This document shows, one piece after another, positions 18,401 to 26,575 of a stretch of DNA of 64,000 nt (its first letter is position 1; each line of letters starts with the position of its first letter). A model generated the notes under the pieces. That model saw nothing but the letters and a program-made list of their open reading frames with translations, was not told the origin of the DNA and did not search any database. Origin of the DNA: DATHKG01 sp035489435 (GTDB lineage: Bacteria; Bacteroidota; Bacteroidia; Chitinophagales; Chitinophagaceae); assembly GCA_035489435.1 (NCBI GenBank), contig DATHKG010000165.1; one strand, 5' to 3'. The position numbers and the translations under genes are program-made.

Positions 18401-18488
18401 GAAAAAAAGAGCAACTAATATAAATGCAACCCTGGATGTTCAAAATGATGAAGCGGGAGCTTATGTATTGCTGATAATGAAAGTGTAA
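15432..18488 (+). CDS. Propeller-type sensor protein with a degenerate histidine-kinase module
   Basis: This is a 1018-residue protein beginning at a TTG (15432); a second TTG eight codons into the frame is an alternative start. The signal peptide is LRLIFLLIISLSCLVSNTQA. Residues ~30-700 contain two-component-regulator propeller repeats (GFIWIASHNTLQRYDG, GNIWLGTNRGNIVKW, GYVWMTTAAGILSY). Residues ~715-788 form a Y_Y_Y domain, and ~787-808 a transmembrane helix. Residues ~820-890 are a HisKA_3-like dimerisation segment with the candidate phospho-acceptor His831 in NLHEEVNTTLQNI. The ATPase region is abnormal: the N-box reads LALTNLVEIL instead of the usual E..NN..KHS form, and no D-x-G-x-G motif is visible before INEMKKRATNINATL. 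Autophosphorylation is therefore doubtful. It heads a run of sensor genes, with 17 bp to the next. Confidence 0.85.
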   Translation: MDDKTETLRLIFLLIISLSCLVSNTQAQTQKYLFTYLGIKDGLLADNIIAVQQDDKGFIWIASHNTLQRYDGQRLLNFYQDPANETSLPQGGIRGIKLDKKNRLWVLSGTVSVGYFDVNTFRYKAVKIKQVPGNAGQAATALYIDKDDNVILIYVGFGYLTYDEEDSAFSSTNNPFQVPAGWEPLYLWQDSSRNYWLGSHAGLLKYNGTKQQLSYRGHNSEEDPVIHHFEYARTVVFAMVDRTGRFWVTSWPENKLQIRSYWPPENKETEWFVPVNRGMKGRYFELQGITEFSDGSLWMGGVNIFAKVNAAVTEIEPVFSNASEEYSIRYDYIFSLYEDRERNMWVCTNKGLFWFNPGAQLFKSVANRTADRDSAYTSDVTDVLETADGKLLVSTWGNGIFPYDQSFNPVVSDYSDRSNPLGEGMAWCMIQRSNGDIWKGIQDGHLFIYYAALRKTKKLHPAVFENSTIRQIEQDKKGNIWLGTNRGNIVKWESGTGNFVLQHRLKAIIGRIYVDDDNYVWVCTDRNGVYKLNSEDGNIVARYGDVGAKGKTLRINGAADVIRYNDSLFMIAADGLAILNVHTQDINYTPGQKIGLPLPHITNLVKDRAGYVWMTTAAGILSYHPFKKKLSLYDALDGIPTNSFSVASSVKLKDGRIAVGTNHELIVFDPSRVTVSDYVPPRVQIAGFAVMNNTLNYDSLKSLPQINLQHYEHSVTLQLSTLTFQNITEIFYRMEGLDKDWVSAGNAKQATFNYLDAGTYVFKTACRDADGRMGEITELKIRVFSPFWQTWWFYSMLILLVVTLIFWADRIRLKNIYREQQIRSGIAANLHEEVNTTLQNINVLSEIAGFKADENPEQSKGFIYDIKQKSRNMVVAMGDVLWSIDPLNDDMNKTINRIHEHLESFRNRYQASIEVRIDPTIKNTKLDMNMRHELMVIFKLALTNLVEILRSEHTVVQLDRGRKTLILNIYSTQNAVLKSTHLMSKNINEMKKRATNINATLDVQNDEAGAYVLLIMKV

Positions 18489-18505
18489 CCGCTCAATATG
18501 ATTTT

Positions 18506-19540
18506 ATGAAGGAGAAAAGATATAGCAGTCATGAGGGCAAAATTTTCCTTTGGGCAATGATTCCATATACTGTCATTATCAATGGGATGGTTTTTGGAGG
18601 ATGTTTTGCCCAGGATCTTATTGCTTTCACAAAGATCAGTGCCTTGGGTATTTTCTATTTCGCGTCAGTTTACAGTGCTTTTGGACTGGTAGCTTTTGTC
18701 GTTAAAAAAAGATACCCCGAAGATGGGAATTTTTTCAGGCGTATTGGCATTATGCTTCCATTGTTTTATTTGCTGAACATATGCGTAATGCAGGGCCTGT
18801 ATTCGGTAAATGAATGGCTTCAGCCGGCAGGTTGTGAACCAAACCGGAACATGGAATGGTGGGTCACCCTTTTCGGTTGCTTTGCCAGTACCGTTCTCAC
18901 TTTTGTGAACGAAGCCGCGGCGGGTTGGGACAAATGGAAAGCATCGGTTATTGAAACCGAACAATTAAAAAACGCTTATCAAAAAACCAAACTCTTAGGG
19001 CTCAAAGGACAGGTTAAGCCCCATTTTTTGTTCAATTGTTTTAATAGTTTATCCAGTCTTATCCATGAAGATGTTTATGCAGCGGAACATTTTCTGAATG
19101 AAATGACAAGGGTTCACTGGTATATGTTGAGAAGTGATGACGATCAATTGACCGAGTTAAAGGAGGAATTGAAGTTTGCCAATTCCTACCTCTACCTGAT
19201 ACGGGAAAGGTTTGGTGATGCAGTGGAAACCCATATTGAAACCGATGCAGCAAATGGTGAACTTTTATTACCGCCATTGACACTGCAGGTGATCCTTGAA
19301 AACATTATTTATAATAACACAACCAGCAGAACTGCCCCATTATCCATCTATGTTAGCTGTGAAGAAGGTCAATTACTAATCAGGCATACTATAAATGCGA
19401 AAAAACGCAGTGATAAGGCAGATGAAGAGGAGGGGTTGGACAATCTTATAAAAAAATATTTATTGCTGAACAACAGTGTGATCACCATCAGGGAATCGGG
19501 AACGGAAAGAAATATCCTTTTGCCACTCATAGCAAAGTAA
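18506..19540 (+). CDS. LytS-type sensor histidine kinase, possibly weak in ATP binding
   Basis: This is a 344-residue protein. About four transmembrane helices occupy residues ~12-130. A HisK-type (LytS/YehU family) phospho-acceptor region follows, with His173 in KPHFLFNCFNSLSSLI. The C-terminal ATPase region reads LQVILENIIYNNTTS where most relatives have VENA(I/V)KH, and the downstream glycine motif is reduced to EEEGLDNLIKKY. It may therefore be less active than its neighbour, or act only as a heterodimer partner. The gene starts 17 bp after the propeller sensor and ends 10 bp before the next kinase, so the three are almost certainly co-transcribed. Confidence 0.83.
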   Translation: MKEKRYSSHEGKIFLWAMIPYTVIINGMVFGGCFAQDLIAFTKISALGIFYFASVYSAFGLVAFVVKKRYPEDGNFFRRIGIMLPLFYLLNICVMQGLYSVNEWLQPAGCEPNRNMEWWVTLFGCFASTVLTFVNEAAAGWDKWKASVIETEQLKNAYQKTKLLGLKGQVKPHFLFNCFNSLSSLIHEDVYAAEHFLNEMTRVHWYMLRSDDDQLTELKEELKFANSYLYLIRERFGDAVETHIETDAANGELLLPPLTLQVILENIIYNNTTSRTAPLSIYVSCEEGQLLIRHTINAKKRSDKADEEEGLDNLIKKYLLLNNSVITIRESGTERNILLPLIAK

Positions 19541-19550
19541 AGTTAGCAAC

Positions 19551-20621
19551 ATGAAAATGGAAAAACGGGTTTCTCTCAGGCTGATAGGATTCATTATTGC
19601 CATGCCATTTGTAGCATGGTTACTCAATTACATACTTTACGATGAGCGTTTGTATACGGATTGGCGAATCTGGTTATTTTCATTTCCTTTTATCTGTTTT
19701 TTGGGATTCCTTACCTGGCTGTTGCAGATCTGGTGCCTGGACAAAATCCAGGCCAGGTTCCCCGCGCTTAACCAGACTGCTACCAGGGTTCTGATCTTAA
19801 TGGGATTGTCTGCGTTGGCAGTAACTTTTTCGCTGTTCATCATCTTTTTTATTTATGATTATTTCGCAATTATTGGTTATCGCAATTCAAGACAGGATAG
19901 ACGGCTTGGATTGATACTTGGTATTTCAGTAAATCTTATATATATAACTCTATGTGAAGTTTTTTATAGTATTGATAAATACAAAGAAAATCTTGCAGAA
20001 AAGGAACTGCTTGAGCATATGAATGTGATGCAGGAATTCGAGAATTTGAAGAGCCAGGTAAATCCTCATTTTTTATTTAATTGTTTCAATACGCTTTCAT
20101 CCCTGATGTTTGAAAACAAACAGGAGGCTGAGATTTTTCTCGACGAATTGAGTAAGGTTTATCGTTACCTGTTGCGAACAAATGTTGGAGGAGTGGCAAC
20201 CCTGGCTAACGAAATAAAGTTCATCAGCAGTTATTATCAATTGCTGAAAACCCGGCATGGTGATGCTTTGCATATGCAGCTGGAGATCGATAAAAAATAC
20301 CATAATTACCTGTTACCATCTTTTAGTCTCCAGTTGCTGGTAGAAAATGCGGTAAAGCATAATGTGGCTAGTCGCCAGCATCCATTAAAACTCGAAATTT
20401 TCACTACATCAGGAAACCAGCTGGTGGTGAACAATAACCTGCAACCTAAAATCAAAAAAGAAAGATCAACGAGTATTGGATTAAACAATATCAGGCATAA
20501 ATATAAATTGATGCAGCAACCCGGCTTCCAGGTAGTTGAAGGTGAACGGAATTTTATGGTTGTATTGCCACTGGTCTGGGACAATTCAATAGTAAACCGG
20601 GATGTTCCTGTGGATTTTTAA
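19551..20621 (+). CDS. LytS-type sensor histidine kinase
   Basis: This is a 356-residue protein with about four transmembrane helices in residues 9-145. The HisK domain carries His173 in SQVNPHFLFNCFNTLSSLMF. The ATPase-like domain follows with LQLLVENAVKHN (N-box) and STSIGLNNIRHKY (glycine-rich box), both in good agreement with Bacteroidota LytS-type kinases. It is the most complete kinase of the three in this operon and therefore the likely phosphate source for the LytTR regulator encoded 125 bp downstream. The gene starts 10 bp after the preceding kinase gene. Confidence 0.88.
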   Translation: MKMEKRVSLRLIGFIIAMPFVAWLLNYILYDERLYTDWRIWLFSFPFICFLGFLTWLLQIWCLDKIQARFPALNQTATRVLILMGLSALAVTFSLFIIFFIYDYFAIIGYRNSRQDRRLGLILGISVNLIYITLCEVFYSIDKYKENLAEKELLEHMNVMQEFENLKSQVNPHFLFNCFNTLSSLMFENKQEAEIFLDELSKVYRYLLRTNVGGVATLANEIKFISSYYQLLKTRHGDALHMQLEIDKKYHNYLLPSFSLQLLVENAVKHNVASRQHPLKLEIFTTSGNQLVVNNNLQPKIKKERSTSIGLNNIRHKYKLMQQPGFQVVEGERNFMVVLPLVWDNSIVNRDVPVDF

Positions 20622-20746
20622 AATATTAATAAACAACCCTGCTGTTTCGTTGTGAAACTAAGACCGGGGTATTCTATGGGATAAAAATAAATTTTGAGCA
20701 AATTTTCATGATATTATTATTTGATTAAAAACTAAAGGAAAATTTT

Positions 20747-21529
20747 ATGAACATATTAATTGTAGAAGACGAAGACCTGGCTGTAAAAAAATTGCTCAAA
20801 ACACTTTCAGAAGTTGATGAAACCTGCACGGTAGTAGGCATCAGCGATAGCATTGAATCTACCGTGCAATGGCTGGAACAAAATCTCGAACCCGACCTGA
20901 TCCTGATGGATATTGAACTGGCAGATGGCGAGAGTTTTGAAATTTTTAAAATGGTGGAATTGAAAGCACCGGTTATTTTCACAACCTCATATGATGAATA
21001 TGTATTGAAAGCATTTAAAGTTAACAGCATCGATTATCTTTTAAAACCGGTACAAAAAGAAGAATTGTCAGCGGCCCTGGCTAAGTTCCGGTCTGTTAAA
21101 AAGGCATATGAAGGGGAAGCCAGGCTACCAGGAAATTTACAGGTGGAAAATCTTATCAGGGAGCTTCAGCAAAAGCTGCAGTTAAAAGATTACCGGAAAA
21201 GATTCCTGGTTAAGCATGCTCAAAAGTTAATGAGTATTGATGTTGAGGATATTTCTTATTTCTATAGTGATGGAAGGTTAAACTTCTTCAGAACCCAGGA
21301 TAATAAAAAATTCGTTGTTGATTACACTATGGATGAATTGGAAGATATGCTCGATCCCAATAAATTCTTCCGGATCAGTCGTTCATTTTTTGTTAGTATT
21401 GAAAGTGTTGACAAAATCGATGATTACTTTGGGCATCGCCTGATTTTGTCTTTAAAGCCTGGCCACGATAAGGAAGTGACTGTAAGCAGGGAGAAGGTGA
21501 CTTTGTTTAAAAAATGGATGGGAAAGTAG
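20747..21529 (+). CDS. LytTR-family response regulator
   Basis: This is a 260-residue protein. Residues 1-120 are a receiver domain: acidic pocket VEDED at 6-10, phospho-acceptor Asp55 in LILMDIEL, the switch residue within FTTSYDEY and the conserved lysine in DYLLKPV. Residues ~160-258 are a LytTR DNA-binding domain (RFLVKHAQKLMSIDVEDISY, FFRISRSFFVSIESVDKI, VTVSREKVTLFKKWMGK). LytTR regulators bind direct repeats in promoters of their target genes. It is probably the output of the three upstream sensors. AAAGGAA lies 8-9 bp before the ATG. Confidence 0.92.
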   Translation: MNILIVEDEDLAVKKLLKTLSEVDETCTVVGISDSIESTVQWLEQNLEPDLILMDIELADGESFEIFKMVELKAPVIFTTSYDEYVLKAFKVNSIDYLLKPVQKEELSAALAKFRSVKKAYEGEARLPGNLQVENLIRELQQKLQLKDYRKRFLVKHAQKLMSIDVEDISYFYSDGRLNFFRTQDNKKFVVDYTMDELEDMLDPNKFFRISRSFFVSIESVDKIDDYFGHRLILSLKPGHDKEVTVSREKVTLFKKWMGK

Positions 21530-21639
21530 GCGTTCACAACATAACACACAGTTAATGTACCAGAAGGATGATCTTATCCTAAAGTATTACTTTTGAATGC
21601 TGAATTTCACCTTGCCAACAAAACACTATCCATTTCATT

Positions 21640-24201
21640 ATGAAAAAAATAACCATATCAACGCTGCTTTTGATTTGTTCTTATTTGAGTTCTGCGCAAA
21701 AAGACTCACTTGAAAGCCGCTTGTCAAAAAACAGGGTCCGGCTACCCAATGGCTGGCACCTTTCTCCTGCTGGTCGGTCAATTCCGTTAGGTGATCTTCC
21801 TTTGAATATTGCTGTTTCCAGGTCAAAAAAATATATAGCCGTAACCAACAACGGCCAAAGCATACAAAGTATTCAACTCATCGATCCAAAAAAAGAAACA
21901 ATTCTTCATACAGTCATAATTCCGAAATCGTGGTATGGTCTGAAGTTCAGTAGTAATGAGCAATTTTTGTATGCTTCCGGTGGCAATGATAACCGGATAC
22001 TTAAATATGCTATCATCAGCAATAAGCTACAGTTGAAAGACAGTATAATCCTTGGAAAACCATGGCCGGTAAAAATTTCTCCCGCAGGTCTGGAAATTGA
22101 CGATGTTGCAAATCTCATGTATGTTGTGACCAAGGAAAATAATTCATTGTATGTTATCAACCTTGAAGATAAAAAAGTTATTCAGACAATTGAGCTTGGC
22201 AAGCAAGCTTATGGCTGTTTGTTATCGAATGATAAAAAGGAGCTTTATATTTCTTCATGGGGCGGAGACAAGGTTCTGATCTATGATACAAGGCAAAGAA
22301 AACTGGTTGGAGAGGTGGCAGTAGGTGATAATCCCAATGAATTATTGCTGAATAAAAAGGGCAGCGTTTTATATGTTGCCAATGCAAATGACAACAGTGT
22401 TTCCGTTATTGATATCAGGAAGCGAAAAGTACTTGAGGTTTTAAACGCTGCTTTATATCCAAACTCTCCGGCTGGCTCTACATCAAATGGGCTTGCACTC
22501 TCAACAAATGAAAGCAAATTATATGTCGCTAATGCAGATAATAATAGCCTTGCAGTGTTTGATGTTTCTGTAACAGGGCGAACCAAATCGAAAGGATTTA
22601 TACCTGTTGGATGGTATCCTACTAATATAAAGGTGATCGGGTCAAAAATATTTGTATCCAATGGGAAGGGTTTCTCTTCCTTTCCTAACCCGGATGGCCC
22701 TAATCCGGTTGAACCCCGGCAAAATGTTGTCCGTCACCTGGGAGATACCTCAGGTACCGTGATGGCAGGATATATTGGTGGTTTAATGAAGGGAACTATG
22801 TCAATTATTGATGAACCAACAGACGCGAACCTGGCTATATATTCAAAAGCGGTTTATACCAATAGTCCGTTTTCAAAAGACAGGGAGACAAATAGCGCCG
22901 GGGAGGCAGGAAATCCCATACCAATGAAAGTGGGAGAGAAGTCTCCTATCAAATATGTGTTTTATATAATTAAGGAAAACAGGACCTATGACCAGGTATT
23001 GGGAGATGTGCCTGAAGGAAATGGCGATACAAGCATTGTATTGTTTGGAGAAAGAATAACTCCGAATCAGCATAAACTTGTTAAAGAGTTTGTACTGCTT
23101 GATAATTTTTATGCTGATGGTGAGGTAAGTGCCGATGGCCATAACTGGAGTACTTCAGCACATGCTACCGATTACCTTGAAAAAAACTGGGTAACCAGCT
23201 ATGGCGGCCGGGGTGGAACATATCCCGGCGAAGGACAATCAGAAATCGCTAATCCTAAAAAAGGTTTTATCTGGGATTATGCCCAACGTGCCGGCCTTAC
23301 TTATCGCACTTATGGCGAGTTTGCTGATGGTGGCAAAGCAAATATCCCAGCATTGGTTGATCATTTTTGTACTTATTTCCCCGGTTATGATCTTAAGATC
23401 CGGGATACACTCAGGTTTAATTTATGGAAGCGGGATTTTGATTCTCTCGTCGCCATCAATGCGGTACCTCAACTAAATACCCTTCGATTTAGCAATGATC
23501 ACACCGAGGGTCTGCGACTAAATAGCACAACGCCTTTTGCACATGTTGCTGATAACGACCTCGCTGTCGGATTATTTGTTGAACATCTCTCAAACAGCCC
23601 TATCTGGAAAGAGTGCGCAGTTTTTATTATTGAAGATGATGCTCAAAACGGACCAGACCATGTTGACGCACATCGTACCACTGCTTATGTTGCGGGTCCA
23701 TTTGTAAAACGCGGATTTGTTGATACTACTATGTACTCCACATCATCAATGTTGCGGACTATCGAACTGATTTTGGGATTGCCTCCTATGAGCCAGTATG
23801 ATGCGGCTGCGACACCGATGTTTAAAAGTTTTACGGCTGATGCAAATCTTACTGCATTTAAATCATTGCCATCCAACATAAACCTGAATGATAAAAATAC
23901 TGCCAGAAACGCCACGGCAAGACTTAGCGCTGATATAGATCTGAGTAAAGAAGACCGGGTACCTGATCTGCTGTTTAGCGAAATAATCTGGAAAGCGGTG
24001 AAAGGCGAGGACAGTGAAATGCCCGCACCCCGTCGAAGTGCTTTTGTCAACGTCGCCGACGATGATGATGAGGATGGTGACGAAGATGAGGAAATCGGAA
24101 AAGAAAAGACTGCAAAAACAAACAAAAACTCCCCGAATAAAAATGCCGCTTCTAAATTAAATAGTACTCCAAAGAAAAAGAAGACTCCGGATGACAAGTA
24201 A
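21640..24201 (+). CDS. YncE-like beta-propeller / phosphoesterase fusion (copy 1)
   Basis: This is an 853-residue secreted protein (signal MKKITISTLLLICSYLSSAQ). Residues ~35-345 are a YncE/40-residue beta-propeller (YVANANDNSVSVIDIRKRKV, LYVANADNNSLAVFDV). Residues ~430-780 are a PF04185-type phosphoesterase of the alkaline-phosphatase fold: KENRTYDQV near residue 446, EVSADGHNWS, NDHTEG and EDDAQNGPDHVDAHR near 666-680, which supply metal ligands. Residues ~800-853 are a low-complexity tail, acidic (DDDDEDGDEDEE) then lysine-rich, and absent from the second copy at 40842. The substrate is unknown; phosphate release from an organic phosphate is the family expectation. The TonB receptor gene follows 97 bp downstream. 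Confidence 0.87.
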   Translation: MKKITISTLLLICSYLSSAQKDSLESRLSKNRVRLPNGWHLSPAGRSIPLGDLPLNIAVSRSKKYIAVTNNGQSIQSIQLIDPKKETILHTVIIPKSWYGLKFSSNEQFLYASGGNDNRILKYAIISNKLQLKDSIILGKPWPVKISPAGLEIDDVANLMYVVTKENNSLYVINLEDKKVIQTIELGKQAYGCLLSNDKKELYISSWGGDKVLIYDTRQRKLVGEVAVGDNPNELLLNKKGSVLYVANANDNSVSVIDIRKRKVLEVLNAALYPNSPAGSTSNGLALSTNESKLYVANADNNSLAVFDVSVTGRTKSKGFIPVGWYPTNIKVIGSKIFVSNGKGFSSFPNPDGPNPVEPRQNVVRHLGDTSGTVMAGYIGGLMKGTMSIIDEPTDANLAIYSKAVYTNSPFSKDRETNSAGEAGNPIPMKVGEKSPIKYVFYIIKENRTYDQVLGDVPEGNGDTSIVLFGERITPNQHKLVKEFVLLDNFYADGEVSADGHNWSTSAHATDYLEKNWVTSYGGRGGTYPGEGQSEIANPKKGFIWDYAQRAGLTYRTYGEFADGGKANIPALVDHFCTYFPGYDLKIRDTLRFNLWKRDFDSLVAINAVPQLNTLRFSNDHTEGLRLNSTTPFAHVADNDLAVGLFVEHLSNSPIWKECAVFIIEDDAQNGPDHVDAHRTTAYVAGPFVKRGFVDTTMYSTSSMLRTIELILGLPPMSQYDAAATPMFKSFTADANLTAFKSLPSNINLNDKNTARNATARLSADIDLSKEDRVPDLLFSEIIWKAVKGEDSEMPAPRRSAFVNVADDDDEDGDEDEEIGKEKTAKTNKNSPNKNAASKLNSTPKKKKTPDDK

Positions 24202-24298
24202 TCAGTAAGACGCGGGTAGACAACAACACCATTTGAATTTGAAATGTTCGACCGCAATTGATAAAAATTAATCTTAGAAACAAGCACTGAAATCCGTT

Positions 24299-26317
24299 AT
24301 GAGAAAAATCAAACTGACAGTATTAGTATCGCTGGCATTTACAACTGGAGCTTTTTCCCAAAAAGACACTTCAAAACTATTGGATGAAGTTACTGTAACA
24401 GCAACCCGTAAGGCACAAAGAGATCTGTTGGTTCCTTATTCTACGGAATCAGTTTCCAAAGCTTATCTCCAAAACTATCAATCGCGTTCTACGCCAGAAG
24501 CATTGATCGGTACAACCGGGGTATTTGTTCAAAAAACAAATCATGGAGGGGGATCACCTTTTATCAGGGGGCTAACCGGTAACCAGACTTTAATTTTGAT
24601 TGACGGCATCAGGCTGAATAATTCAACCTTTCGCTACGGTCCGAATCAATATCTCAACACCATTGATCCCTTTACCATCAACCAGATTGAGGTTGCAAAA
24701 GGAACAGGTTCGGTACAATATGGTTCTGATGCTATGGGTGGAGTGATCCAGGTATTTACAGCTGACCCAAAATTTTCAACTGGTAAACCTGTATGGTCGG
24801 GTAAAGCGGTCGGAAAATTTATGACCGGTGGTATGGAAAAAACCGGAAGGGGAGAAGCAAGCTACAGTGCAGGCGGTGCAGCGGCAACAATCGGTGCTAC
24901 TTATAAAAACTTTGGTGATTTAATTGGGGGTGATACAACTGGCAAACAATCTCCTTCGGGATATGAAGAATATTCATTTGATGTCAAAACCAGGTTTGTT
25001 CTTCGTCCAAATATCGGGCTGACGCTGGCACACCAGTTTTTGCAGCAACAACAAGTACCGGTTTATCATAAGGTTCAGCTGGAAAATTTTGCCGTCAACG
25101 AATTCGATCCACAGCGAAGGATGTTGACTTATGCAAAACTGAGTATAGAAGGTAAACAGCCATCGCTGAATAGAATTGACATGACTGCCTCCTGGCAGCA
25201 GCATATGGAAGGAAGAAACAGCAGGAAAAACGGAACCGACATACTTCGTATGGAAAAAGATAAAGTGAATACCATTGGGTTCACAACCGATATCAATTCA
25301 GAATTTTCAAAATCCTGGTCCGCGAATTCAGGAATAGAATTATATTATGACAAAGTAAATAGCGGTACCGAAGATTTGAATATTCAAACCGGTGCAAGTG
25401 CCAAAAAAAGAAGGCTTTATCCGGATGGGTCTGAATATGGCAATTATTCCATCTATTCATTACATCATGTTGATCTTAACAAATGGTTGATTGAAGCAGG
25501 TGTTCGATATAATTTTTTCCAGATCAATATTAATGATACTACTCTTGGAAATGTGAAGATAAGTCCCTCTTCTTTTGTTTATAATGCATCGCTGCTTTAT
25601 AAGATAACAATATCGCAAAGTGTTTATGCAAGTTTCAACACTGGTTATCGTGCCCCCAATGTGGATGATATGGGCACGCTGGGAATTGTTGATTTCAGGT
25701 ATGAAGTTCCCGCTTATGATCTTGAACCGGAGCGATCACGCACCATTGAGTTGGGTTATAAATTGGAGGCAGGTAAATGGGCAGCGAGTTTATCCGGTTA
25801 TTATATGCATCTCAATAATTTAATTACAAGGGTTAAATCAGATACCGAAGTAATTAATGGCTATCCCGTTTATAAAAAAGAAAATGTTGAGGAAGCATAT
25901 ATAGAAGGTCTTGAAGCCGAATTGGCTTACGAACTGATGACCGGATGGAACATTAGCGGAAATATTTCTCTCACAAAAGGTCAGAGTCTTACCAGGTCAG
26001 AGCCGCTTAGGAGAATACCGCCTGTCAATGGCCGTTTACTAAGCACTTATCAGTATAAGAAATGGTTTGGTTCAGCAGAGTTTCTGATTGCAGCAGAGCA
26101 GACTCGTCTTGCGCAGGGTGATAAAGAGGATAACCGTATCCCAAGGGGTGGTACGCCGGGTTGGAATGTATTTAATCTTTATGGTGGTTATCAGTTCGGG
26201 GCATTGAAGCTCAATCTTGCTTTTCTAAACATATTGAATCAAGATTACAGAACCCATGGATCTGGAATCAATGGGGTAGGAAGGAGTGTTAGTTTAGCTG
26301 CAACTGTGGTGCTGTAA
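24299..26317 (+). CDS. TonB-dependent outer-membrane receptor
   Basis: This is a 672-residue protein with a signal peptide (MRKIKLTVLVSLAFTTGAFS). A plug domain occupies residues ~25-150: LLDEVTVTATRKAQRD, GSPFIRGLTGNQTLILIDGI and GSVQYGSDAMGGVIQVF. The rest is a beta-barrel with the conserved SVYASFNTGYRAPNVDDMG-type segment and an aromatic/hydrophobic C-terminus ending VSLAATVVL. It lacks the N-terminal carboxypeptidase-like domain of SusC, so it resembles siderophore, cobalamin or metal receptors rather than a glycan porin. Pairing with the upstream phosphoesterase suggests coupled release and uptake of a phosphorus- or metal-containing compound (inference). Confidence 0.9.
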   Translation: MRKIKLTVLVSLAFTTGAFSQKDTSKLLDEVTVTATRKAQRDLLVPYSTESVSKAYLQNYQSRSTPEALIGTTGVFVQKTNHGGGSPFIRGLTGNQTLILIDGIRLNNSTFRYGPNQYLNTIDPFTINQIEVAKGTGSVQYGSDAMGGVIQVFTADPKFSTGKPVWSGKAVGKFMTGGMEKTGRGEASYSAGGAAATIGATYKNFGDLIGGDTTGKQSPSGYEEYSFDVKTRFVLRPNIGLTLAHQFLQQQQVPVYHKVQLENFAVNEFDPQRRMLTYAKLSIEGKQPSLNRIDMTASWQQHMEGRNSRKNGTDILRMEKDKVNTIGFTTDINSEFSKSWSANSGIELYYDKVNSGTEDLNIQTGASAKKRRLYPDGSEYGNYSIYSLHHVDLNKWLIEAGVRYNFFQININDTTLGNVKISPSSFVYNASLLYKITISQSVYASFNTGYRAPNVDDMGTLGIVDFRYEVPAYDLEPERSRTIELGYKLEAGKWAASLSGYYMHLNNLITRVKSDTEVINGYPVYKKENVEEAYIEGLEAELAYELMTGWNISGNISLTKGQSLTRSEPLRRIPPVNGRLLSTYQYKKWFGSAEFLIAAEQTRLAQGDKEDNRIPRGGTPGWNVFNLYGGYQFGALKLNLAFLNILNQDYRTHGSGINGVGRSVSLAATVVL

Positions 26318-26417
26318 TTAGGGTTAAATCAAACTTCGATGCAAGGGTTAGCTTTTTGTTTGGGAAAAGTTCTATTCTTGTAATAATGGGAAATTCATGG
26401 AGAAAATTTGGCAGGGC

Positions 26418-26520
26418 AGTGAGTCATTCGGCGAACCGCATAGTTTGTGTTTTTGCAGTGAATTATTAATAAGATATTTAGAACGAAGGTTCGAATCTTC
26501 TCTTCCCGACAAGAATAGCT
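26418..26520 (+). repeat. Left flanking repeat of the RHS island (att-like, tRNA-Pro 3'-end-like core)
   Basis: This ~103-bp block matches 40501-40602 imperfectly. Both copies start AGTGAGTCATTCGG and end with the shared block CTTCCCGACAAGAATAGCT, preceded by TTCGAATCTT. The end resembles the T-arm and acceptor strand of a Bacteroidota tRNA-Pro gene (…GGTTCGAATCCTG-CTTCCCGA), the commonest target for tyrosine recombinases. No 5' half of a tRNA precedes it, so it is not a functional tRNA. Confidence 0.5.
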
Positions 26521-26533
26521 GTCAAAAGCTATT

Positions 26534-26575
26534 AATCCTTGTAAATATTGATTATTTACAGGGATTTTTTCTTTT
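26534..26575 (+). terminator. Strong Rho-independent-type terminator
   Basis: A 14-bp stem (26534-26547 with 26553-26566, one T-G pair) closes a 5-nt loop and is followed by TTTTTT-C-TTTT. It lies 14 bp after the left flanking repeat, where a terminator for a tRNA gene would sit, and supports the view that the repeat is the 3' remnant of a tRNA locus. It would also stop read-through from the TonB-receptor gene. Confidence 0.65.

Noticed and set aside
21588..21595. TACTTTTG as a -7 promoter box for the phosphoesterase gene
   Set aside because: The octamer fits the consensus, but no TTG lies at the required 19-21-bp distance upstream.
26490..26520. Intact tRNA-Pro gene
   Set aside because: The T-arm and acceptor 3' strand are recognisable, but no matching 5' acceptor strand, D-arm or anticodon arm precedes them.
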